Shown one piece after another: positions 33,821 to 39,887 of a DNA stretch of 39,887 bases (its first letter is position 1; every line of letters begins with the position of its first letter). This stretch comes from Actinomadura sp. KC216 (lineage in GTDB: Bacteria > Actinomycetota > Actinomycetes > Streptosporangiales > Streptosporangiaceae), in assembly GCF_004348535.1 (NCBI RefSeq), contig NZ_SMJX01000044.1, forward strand, positions 1 through 39,887, given 5' to 3'. The position numbers and the translations under genes were made by a program. The notes beneath the pieces are model-generated. The model was given only the letters and a program-made list of their open reading frames with translations. It did no database searches and was not told the origin of the DNA.

Positions 33821-33868
33821 GGTTCTCACCGGCCACCACCGCGGGCGGCCTCGCTCGGGAGTGGGCGG

Positions 33869-36055
33869 TCACGCGCCGTGGCGGGCAGGTCCGGGGATGG
33901 TGCCACGGTGCGAGGTGAGAGTCGCCGCCGTCAGTGTCTTCATGCGCCGGCACGCCCGCTTGTAGAACTTCAGCTGCATGTACCGGCCGAAAAGGAAGAA
34001 GCCGAAACGGACGATGGGGTGCGGGGAGGCCGCGGCCTGCGAGAAGACGTGGATGTGGAACTCCACCTCCCCGGTGTCGAGCCACTTGCGCACCTCCTGG
34101 CTCATCTGGCCGCGTTCGAGGTGTCCCTCCAGCGTCTGGTAGTTCCAGCCCCACACGCGCGCCTGGCGCCCGTTCTCCTCGACGGTCGTGTCGATGACGT
34201 CGCCGACACGGAGACCGAGGTAGAAGCGCAGCCCGTAGAACCGGGCTTCGAGCAGCATGTCCCGGCCCGGCTCGGGCGGACCCGACCGGCAGATCTCCCG
34301 GATGATGGCCGGGTCCGCGTACTGGTAGTTGCGAATGAGGCGGCGGGCGACCTCCCAGCTTCCTCCGGGGATCGGAGGGCCGGGCGGCTCGGGGGGCAGC
34401 TGCTGCCGGTAGTCGTCGACGTGCCAGCCGCTCTCGGGCCTGTCCATGTCGTGCCGGCCCGGGTCGAAGTTGAGGGGGCGCCGGTGCAGGTCGGAGTGGA
34501 GCCGCCGCATGCGCTCCCGGGTTCGTGTGCTTCGTGTCATGAGGAGGGCTCTTCCGACCGGCGACGGGGAGTCAAGGCAGGGGTTCGCGCGGTGGCGGGC
34601 GAAGCGCTGGACGGCCGCGTAGGTCGAGCCGCGTACCTGCTGGAACAGCCCCGCCGGGTGCAGCTCCTGGATCGGATGCCGCGCGGGATCGAACCGCATC
34701 GGTTCGCGCTCGTCGCTCCGGGCGGGTCCCGTGAGGCGAAGTTCCCCGAAACGCTCCCAGGGGCCGAAGTCGGTCGCCACCACCAGATCGAAGAGCAGCG
34801 GCCGTTCGGCCACGGAGCGCGCGAGGGTGGCGAGGCCGGCCGGGCGGGCACGTTCCCGCCGGGCGACGGCGCCGAGGAGGACACGGCGGTCACCGACCCG
34901 GTACGCCAGGAGGGAGCCGTAGAACGCGGGGCTCCATCGGGTCATGGGGCGCAGCAGGTGGCGTCCGAGCCGGGTGCGGCCCGTCGTGGCCAGCAGCAGC
35001 TCGGCAGTGGCCTGGTCATCGGCGGGTTCGCCGGTGTCGGGCCCGGCCCCGGACCCGTGCTGCGGCCATCGCAGCGCGAGGCCCAGCACGTCCGGCAGCA
35101 CGGGCGGCAGCCCCACCGCGCGGGAAAGCCGCGCCTTGCCCCGCAGGTCCGCGCGGGCGTCCAGGAACGGAGCCCCCCAGCGCTGGGACGTGCCGTGCAG
35201 GCGCAGCGTCGCGTCGAACACCAGGCCCCTCGGGTGCAAGGGCCGGTCGCGCAGCCGCGCCGCCAGGACGAAACCCCGCCTGAACGCCGCGTCGACCGTG
35301 CGGGCGACCGGCCGTCTCCGGCGCCCGGGGAGGTCCTTCCGCTCCGTCTGGACTTCGACGTCTCCGACCATCTGGCCGCCCGAGATCTCGGCGACCCGCG
35401 AGCAGAAGTGCGTCCACATGTGGAGTTGCATCTCCTTCGCGATGCCCATCTTCGCGTAGAGGAACTCCGCCCACCGGTCGCCGCTGCGCGCCCAGGACTC
35501 GATCATGAACACCAGGTCGCCGTCACGGGCCTCGCCGACCCGGAACTCGATCTCACCGGCCTCCAGGTGGCCGCGCAGGGTGACGAACCGGAACGACACC
35601 GCCGTCCGCTCCACCACCCGCACGGGGCAGTTCCACGGCCCCGGCATGTGGACCGTGTACTCGTCCCCGATCTTCAGCCCCCGGTCGGCACCCGAGGTTT
35701 TGTCGAAGACGGCGATCTCCACGGGAGAGGCGGCGTTGAGATCCTCGCCCAGCCGTTCGGCCAGCTGCTCCGCCGTCAGGGGGCTGCCGGAGATCCGGAC
35801 GATGTAGCGCCGCTGGAAGGTGGGCCCGACGCCCTCGGGGGCGCCCTGCACCCGGGCTCCGTCCCTGCGCGGGAACCGTTCGACGTCCGAGAACACCCCC
35901 AGGCGGAGCCTGCGCCGCGGTACCCGGCGAGAACGCCGCAGCCACCGCCACGCCGCGATGCCCATGCCCGCGGGCCATCGCACCGCACGCGCACGCCGCC
36001 GCCACCGCGCCGACGTCGGCGCCGGTGCCGCGCTGCCCGCGGCTCCCCTCGTCAT
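33869..36055 (-). CDS. DUF1990 - catalase/phosphodiesterase-like - DUF1990 fusion protein
   Basis: A 728-aa protein. An Arg-rich start (about 1-75) is followed by a first DUF1990-type domain (about 80-245, with LKIGDEYTVHMPGPWNCPVRVVERTAVSFRF and LRGHLEAGEIEFRV). A middle region (about 270-510, with RGLVFDATLRLHG, ARLSRAVGLP, LPDVLGLALRW, and YGSLLAYRVG) resembles actinobacterial proteins annotated as phosphodiesterases. A second DUF1990-type domain closes the protein (about 555-705, with LRVGDVIDTTVEENGRQARVWGWNYQTLEGHLERGQ). DUF1990 usually occurs alone in proteins under 200 aa. No signal peptide is clear. ATG 36055 follows GGAAGGA. The function is unknown. Confidence 0.72.
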   Translation of the reverse strand: MTRGAAGSAAPAPTSARWRRRARAVRWPAGMGIAAWRWLRRSRRVPRRRLRLGVFSDVERFPRRDGARVQGAPEGVGPTFQRRYIVRISGSPLTAEQLAERLGEDLNAASPVEIAVFDKTSGADRGLKIGDEYTVHMPGPWNCPVRVVERTAVSFRFVTLRGHLEAGEIEFRVGEARDGDLVFMIESWARSGDRWAEFLYAKMGIAKEMQLHMWTHFCSRVAEISGGQMVGDVEVQTERKDLPGRRRRPVARTVDAAFRRGFVLAARLRDRPLHPRGLVFDATLRLHGTSQRWGAPFLDARADLRGKARLSRAVGLPPVLPDVLGLALRWPQHGSGAGPDTGEPADDQATAELLLATTGRTRLGRHLLRPMTRWSPAFYGSLLAYRVGDRRVLLGAVARRERARPAGLATLARSVAERPLLFDLVVATDFGPWERFGELRLTGPARSDEREPMRFDPARHPIQELHPAGLFQQVRGSTYAAVQRFARHRANPCLDSPSPVGRALLMTRSTRTRERMRRLHSDLHRRPLNFDPGRHDMDRPESGWHVDDYRQQLPPEPPGPPIPGGSWEVARRLIRNYQYADPAIIREICRSGPPEPGRDMLLEARFYGLRFYLGLRVGDVIDTTVEENGRQARVWGWNYQTLEGHLERGQMSQEVRKWLDTGEVEFHIHVFSQAAASPHPIVRFGFFLFGRYMQLKFYKRACRRMKTLTAATLTSHRGTIPGPARHGA

Positions 36056-36233
36056 CCCATCAACGTCCTTCCGGCCGAGGAGTCGGTCATGTCCGGCCCG
36101 GCCATACCCGACCCAGCCGGGCCGAACCGCTCACGTCCGGGAACGAACGCGGCAGGCGGAACCGGGCCACACCTCCAGCCGCCAGGCCGCCGAGCCAGCC
36201 CTTGCTCCATATGCACCGCGCACCAGAGCGGGG

Positions 36234-37283
36234 CTAGTGGGTGAGGGCGGCGAAGAGTTCGTCGCGGCCGTCGGCGCCGGTCTTGCGGTAGATCGACTTC
36301 AGGTGCTCGTTGACGGTGTGCGCGGAGATGTTCATGACGCGGGCGATGCGCTTGGGTGGTTCGCCGGTGCGCACGTGCTCGATCATCTCGCGCTCGCGTC
36401 GCGTGATCTGGTGCCAGTGGCAGAACGAGGGGAGAAGCAGGTCGCCGACGGCCGCCTGGATCACGATGGCCACATCGTCGCCGAGGGGCTGGCCCCGCAC
36501 CGCGATCCGCCGGCCCGGGTCGAGGTAGGACGCGTAGAGCTGCTGCTCGCGGGGGCGTCCGTCGCGGACCCGTTCTCGGGTGTCCAGCGACAGCTCGGCG
36601 ACGAACCGGGCAGGGATCTCGTCGGGCGCGGTGTTCCACCACGGCCTGCGCAGATGCGCCAGCCATGTCCGCGCCTCGGGGCTGATCGCCCGGATGGTGT
36701 GGTCGCGGCCGATGGTGATCACGCCCGCCGGAGATGCGGGGGCGCGCGACGCCAGCGGCTGGCCCGTGGCGAACCCGCGCAGGATGCTCACCAGGCCCGG
36801 GCCGAGCTGTGCGGCCCGTTCGACATCACGGGTACCGAATGGCGTGCCGCCCTCCGCCCGGGCCAGGCCGACGAACCCCCAGGTGCCCCGCCGATCCCGT
36901 AACAGCAGGCGCAGCTCGCTGCCCGCGCCGTGGGTCTGCAGGAGCTGCCGCGTCCGCCGCTGGCGCGGCAGGTCGCCTCGGCGGTCCACGACGCCGACCG
37001 GCAGGGGCCGCCGGGCGAGGTCTTCGGGACGGCAGGGGTCCCCGCCCGCGAACCGGTCCAGCACGAGCGCGCTGACGAACTCGGGCTCGTACCGGTGCCA
37101 GCAGCTGCTGAGCGAGCCCAGCATCAGACCCGCCGCCGGGTTGGTGACCACCACGCGCAGCGCGTCATGCGCCACGCGCCGTCTGATCACGCCATGGAGC
37201 GCCGCCCCCATCTCGTCGGCGCCGGCGCCCAGCCCCGACGCGGTGCGCAGCTCATCGAGCAGTCCGTCCAGCGATCGCGTCAT
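36234..37283 (-). CDS. LuxR-family regulator with GAF/PAS-like N-terminus
   Basis: A 349-aa regulator. The N-terminal two thirds looks like a GAF or PAS-type sensor (LLLRDRRGTWGFVGLARAEG near 130; GVITIGRDHTIRAISPEARTWL near 190). The end is a LuxR HTH (ITRREREMIEHVRTGEPPKRIARVMNISAHTVNEHLKSIYRKTG) at about 285-340. The ATG at 37283 has no clear ribosome site. A look-alike of the shared operator (CCCCCAGGTTTGGG) lies about 70 nt upstream but without the regulon layout. The target genes are not evident. Confidence 0.85.
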   Translation of the reverse strand: MTRSLDGLLDELRTASGLGAGADEMGAALHGVIRRRVAHDALRVVVTNPAAGLMLGSLSSCWHRYEPEFVSALVLDRFAGGDPCRPEDLARRPLPVGVVDRRGDLPRQRRTRQLLQTHGAGSELRLLLRDRRGTWGFVGLARAEGGTPFGTRDVERAAQLGPGLVSILRGFATGQPLASRAPASPAGVITIGRDHTIRAISPEARTWLAHLRRPWWNTAPDEIPARFVAELSLDTRERVRDGRPREQQLYASYLDPGRRIAVRGQPLGDDVAIVIQAAVGDLLLPSFCHWHQITRREREMIEHVRTGEPPKRIARVMNISAHTVNEHLKSIYRKTGADGRDELFAALTH

Positions 37284-37439
37284 AAGGACGAGTCTGGACG
37301 GCCGCCACCCCGGGACGGCATCGGGTGAACCACGTACAGCGAGCGGACGGCAACCCCCAGGTTTGGGAATGGAGCCGGGCGGGCCGGCCGGTGACGCTTG
37401 AGGGGCCAGCCAAAAGCTCAGCCGATCAAAAGGATGATC

Positions 37440-37865
37440 ATGAAGAAGTCCCTCCGGTTCCTCCCCGTGCTCGGCGCCGCGAGCCTGCTGCTCGGCACGG
37501 CCTTCCCGGCCGTCGCGGGGCCGAACCCGCCCGGCCTGTCCAAGTCCACGACCCGCCAGGCCAAGCCGCGTACCCCCACCATCGTGAAGGACGGCGTCGC
37601 CGCGGCGGCGCCGTCCTTCGGCAAGACGCTGTGCTACCTCGACGTCGTGGACGGCGAGCGGCTGTGGTGGGGTGTCTCGGTGTCGCCGGGACAGCCCGTC
37701 GTCGCCTCGGCCAGCGAGGCCAACCCGGACAACAACTGGGAGGAGTTCATCGGCGACGCGCACGTCTACGCCGAGAACGTCGCCGTCATCAACGGCAGGG
37801 TGATGTTCAGAGTCCGCACTCACTGGAGCGCCCGGCTCGACGTGTGCGTCCACGTGATCGGCTGA
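37440..37865 (+). CDS. Small secreted protein with two cysteines
   Basis: A 141-aa protein with a Sec signal peptide (KKSLRFLPVLGAASLLLGTAFPAVA, cut after residue 27). The mature part has Cys 65 and 136, which could form one disulfide, and ends DVCVHVIG. AAGG six nt upstream supports ATG 37440 over 37434. It is divergent from the GAF-LuxR regulator and may be its target. No domain is recognised. Confidence 0.7.
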   Translation: MKKSLRFLPVLGAASLLLGTAFPAVAGPNPPGLSKSTTRQAKPRTPTIVKDGVAAAAPSFGKTLCYLDVVDGERLWWGVSVSPGQPVVASASEANPDNNWEEFIGDAHVYAENVAVINGRVMFRVRTHWSARLDVCVHVIG

Positions 37866-38018
37866 CCCGACATCCTGGGGCCGATCAAATACGCCAGGCC
37901 GCGGGCCGGACAGAACATGGCCGCCCGCGGCATCGACCCCGCCATCCCATCGGATCGGCACGGGTTCGGTGCCATGGGATCGGCATGCTGGCTCGTGAGC
38001 AACACAAGCACAGGAGTG

Positions 38019-38068
38019 TGGTGGGCGATACTGGGATTGAACCAGTGGCCTCTACCGTGTCAAGGTAG
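38019..38068 (-). other. 3'-half tRNA-Val(GAC) fragment, probable att core
   Basis: On the minus strand an intact anticodon arm (CTACC-TTGACAC-GGTAG), variable loop, T-arm (ACTGG-TTCAATC-CCAGT), 3' acceptor strand ATCGCCC and an encoded ACCA are present. The 5' acceptor strand (GGGCGAT) and D-arm are missing upstream. This is the copy of a tRNA 3' end left by site-specific integration. By that logic the element lies to the right and the intact tRNA-Val further right, outside the window. Confidence 0.75.
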
Positions 38069-38209
38069 TCCGCGATCATAACCGACCTGCAGGATCACAC
38101 GAATGCGCAGGTCAGGGACCTCGATAGGGCGCAGTTGAGCGATATTCGGCGACGTTCGGGGAAGCTGCCGTCGCCCAAATATCGCCCAGCCCTGATCGGG
38201 AGAGTGATC
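38069..38209. other. att-flanking DNA with inverted and shared motifs
   Basis: The stretch right of the tRNA-Val fragment has an inverted repeat (GACCTGC ... GCAGGTC at about 38085-38115) and an ATCGCCCAGCC block near 38182. GCAGGTCAG and ATCGCCCAGCC also occur beside the tRNA-Pro fragment. They may be integrase arm sites. No integrase gene is seen. Confidence 0.4.
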
Positions 38210-39064
38210 ATGGTTTCTGGGGATCTCGCAGCCTCGTCCAGCGGAGTACAGCCCGGTGATCGGCTAATCCGTTGGTGCAACACGATCAGTGTTGTGGTGC
38301 TGGCCTGGATTGCGGCGGTGCTGTCCTACAAGCACATGTATGAGCTGGTTCTCCGGTACGGGGAGACCTCGTGGAGTGCGGCGCTGTCGCCGGTTTCGGT
38401 GGACGGGATGATAGTGGCGTCGTCGCTGACCCTGCTGGCCGACTCGCGGGCTGGCCGGCGCGGTGGCCTGCTGCCGTGGACTTTGCTTCTGGCTGGGAGC
38501 GCGGCGAGCCTGGCCGCCAACGTGGCAGCGGCCGAACCGTCGATGATCGGCCGTGTGATCGCCGCCTGGCCGAGTTGCGCGCTGATCGGGGCATATGAAC
38601 TGCTGATGCGCCAGGTCAGACGGGCATCGCAAGCGAAGCACCCAGTGGTCTCATGTGAAGCCTCTGAGCAGGTGGCAGAACGTCCTGAGGCCTCCTTCGA
38701 GATTCCAACGAGCCTGATCGATGATCCGGCTTCGTATGAAGCTTCTATGAGGCGGGTCGATGTGTCGGAGGGTTCCGATGGCGTCCGGAAGTATGGCTTG
38801 GAGGACCTCGTAGGAATCGCTGAGGAGCCACCGGCTGCTAGTACGGAAGCGGGGGACGGCGTTCTGTCGGGCCGCCGTGGTCCAGTGGCCCGGCTTCAAC
38901 GCCAGGCTTGGCATTGGGCGGTTGCCAATCGGACACCGGCGGGGGAGTTGCCCGCAGGCAAGGTGATCGCTGAGCGCTTTGGGCGGTGTGAGCGCTGGGG
39001 GCGTCTGGTCAAACGAACTGGTCTCCTGGGCGGGTTCGATCGGCAGGCTAATGTGCGGGTGTGA
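38210..39064 (+). CDS. DUF2637 (Spd-like) membrane protein of an integrative element
   Basis: A 284-aa protein with four predicted membrane helices at about 24-42 (TISVVVLAWIAAVLSY), 58-76 (SVDGMIVASSLTLLAD), 86-106 (LLPWTLLLAGSAASLAANVA) and 112-130 (VIAAWPSCALIGAYELLM), the DUF2637 pattern. An acidic linker and a C-terminal HTH-like segment (AVANRTPAGELPAGKVIAERFG-CERWGRLVKR) follow. DUF2637 proteins are typical cargo of actinomycete integrative conjugative elements and spread genes. GGGAGAG precedes ATG 38210. The next genes of such an element (rep, tra, int) are not found in the window. Confidence 0.75.
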   Translation: MVSGDLAASSSGVQPGDRLIRWCNTISVVVLAWIAAVLSYKHMYELVLRYGETSWSAALSPVSVDGMIVASSLTLLADSRAGRRGGLLPWTLLLAGSAASLAANVAAAEPSMIGRVIAAWPSCALIGAYELLMRQVRRASQAKHPVVSCEASEQVAERPEASFEIPTSLIDDPASYEASMRRVDVSEGSDGVRKYGLEDLVGIAEEPPAASTEAGDGVLSGRRGPVARLQRQAWHWAVANRTPAGELPAGKVIAERFGRCERWGRLVKRTGLLGGFDRQANVRV

Positions 39065-39377
39065 GGTCTCCTGCGGAGCACGTAGTATCTACGGTGCCGC
39101 GGCCGGGTTTCCAGGGGGCGGCTCGTCGTAGAGGCGCGAGGATCGTGCTGATACGGTGAGTGAAGGAAGTGGGGTGGAGAGGGCCAGGGTGGGGGTCCTG
39201 TGCGGTCCCTGGTCGTCCGCAATCATGACTGATCTCTGTTTTTCGAGATGTCGCACGTCAGCGGTATTCATTATTGCTCTTTGGCGCTTGATGAGGACGG
39301 TTCGGAACCATGAATGCTCCCGTCGTTCTCGGCTGAGAGCGTCGTCCTAGTGAGCGGTGTCGGCCTTTGGCCTGCTG
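39065..39377. other. Intergenic region with no recognised gene
   Basis: An A/T-richer block near 39230-39290 stands out, but no ORF with a ribosome site or known family is seen. A 60-codon minus-strand reading from 39271 (MNTADVRHLEKQRSVMIADD and onward) is possible but unsupported. Confidence 0.35.
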
Positions 39378-39419
39378 TGGGGACGGCGGGGTTTGAACCC
39401 ACGACCCCTTGACCCCCAG
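39378..39419 (-). other. 3'-half tRNA-Pro(GGG) fragment, probable att core
   Basis: On the minus strand the sequence from the anticodon loop (CTGGGGG, anticodon GGG) through the 3' stem strand TCAAG, the T-arm (GTGGG-TTCAAAC-CCCGC) and acceptor CGTCCCC is kept. The 5' half of the tRNA and the matching CTTGA anticodon strand are replaced. No CCA is encoded. Like the Val fragment 1.3 kb away, it marks the distal end of a tRNA-targeted integration that would extend rightward. Confidence 0.68.
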
Positions 39420-39770
39420 CAATGAAAGACGTTCCCGGCTGCCTGCGGGGATCAAGGTTCTTGCAGGTCAGCCGCTTGGAATCGCCCAGCCTCGCCCAGG
39501 CTGATGCAAGATGTCCTTCATGGTCGTCCCACGCTATTCCCGCAGACCCGCACGAGAACGAGCCCTGCCGGGCGGCGAAGTCGCCGGGCAGAGGCACTTG
39601 ATCCGCCGCCTGCGACATTGTCGCACGCGGTCGCGGCCTGGGCCCGTTGCACTCTGTCGGCCACCCGCAGTTCCAGCACGCCGGAGGTGGCGAGGGTGAG
39701 CAACCTGATCATTTGGCGTCTACAGAACGACGTTCCAGTGCCACAGAGCGCGGGGCCTGGCTAACCAGGA
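39420..39770. other. Region beside the tRNA-Pro fragment with no recognised gene
   Basis: It contains GCAGGTCAG and ATCGCCCAGCC, shared with the tRNA-Val flank, then about 270 bp without a recognisable gene. Minus-strand readings of 60-110 codons have no ribosome site. Confidence 0.4.
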
Positions 39771-39887
39771 TTAATTGGTGTTGGCGGGTGTGGTGGTGAG
39801 GGTGAGGCCTGTGGTGGTCAGGCAGCCATCGATCACGTCGGGGTGGTGCTGGACCACTTTGAGGCGGTGCTTGATCATGCGGGTGAG
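39771..39887 (-). CDS. C-terminal end of a gene running off the right edge
   Basis: The last 38 codons before TAA (39771-39773) are open to the window edge on the minus strand, reading LTRMIKHRLKVVQHHPDVID and onward to LTTTPANTN. It is Thr-rich at the end with a basic segment before it. No family is recognised; an element-borne protein is likely from the context. Confidence 0.4.
   Translation of the reverse strand, partial: LTRMIKHRLKVVQHHPDVIDGCLTTTGLTLTTTPANTN

Noticed and set aside
38019..38110. A complete tRNA-Val gene
   Set aside because: The anticodon arm, T-arm and 3' acceptor are perfect, but no D-arm or matching 5' acceptor strand lies upstream.
39378..39460. A complete tRNA-Pro gene
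   Set aside because: Sequence 5' of the anticodon loop does not pair with the TCAAG strand, and no acceptor or D-arm is present.

Overview
The window is very GC-rich (about 70%), uses GTG starts freely, and encodes actinobacterial families: SARP/AfsR- and LuxR-type regulators, an SCO4226-like DUF4242 protein and a DUF2637 (Spd-like) protein of the kind found on actinomycete integrative elements. A filamentous actinomycete, possibly Actinomadura or another Streptosporangiales genus, fits best; the genus is a guess.

Layout. 1-6.9 kb: two close paralogues of a PotD-like substrate-binding lipoprotein flank a CaiC-like acyl-CoA ligase and a large LuxR-type ATPase regulator; the first codons of a further gene, perhaps a permease, lie at the left edge. 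6.9-11.8 kb: a leftward operon of acyl-CoA synthetase, carboxyltransferase and biotin carboxylase/BCCP. 12.1-14.4 kb: two NADP-dependent oxidoreductases of the MDR superfamily. 14.5-17.6 kb: an AfsR-like regulator interrupted by a one-base frameshift, followed by a TPR gene fossil. 18.3-27.1 kb: leftward units for a second acyl-CoA synthetase, two coupled FAD amine oxidases, a RidA protein, and an SDR - imine-reductase fossil - saccharopine-dehydrogenase-like operon, plus a rightward dehydrogenase. 27.3-31.8 kb: a rightward run of thiolase fossil, SDR, phosphotransferase-like protein and two acyl-CoA dehydrogenases. 31.9-39.9 kb: accessory DNA with IS256 and ISL3 transposase remnants, two secreted proteins, a DUF4242 protein, a 728-aa DUF1990 fusion, a GAF-LuxR regulator, a DUF2637 gene, and two 3'-half tRNA fragments (Val-GAC, Pro-GGG) that look like attachment-site scars.

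Main observation. Twelve copies of a directional 15-bp element, consensus ATCCCCCAGGTGGGC, lie between 1.28 and 27.25 kb. In every case a -10-like hexamer of form NANNNT follows after 41-43 nt. In nine cases the predicted +1 falls on or within about 2 nt of a start codon; in three cases a 35-113 nt leader remains. This describes one regulon of largely leaderless transcripts with an operator centred near -61, the usual place for a class I activator. It ties the binding proteins, CoA ligases, carboxylase, oxidoreductases, amine oxidases, RidA and the dehydrogenases into one programme, plausibly uptake and breakdown of an amine- or betaine-like compound through CoA thioesters. The LuxR-type ATPase at 3.0-5.4 kb is the best local candidate for the regulator. 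The substrate and the regulator assignment are inference.
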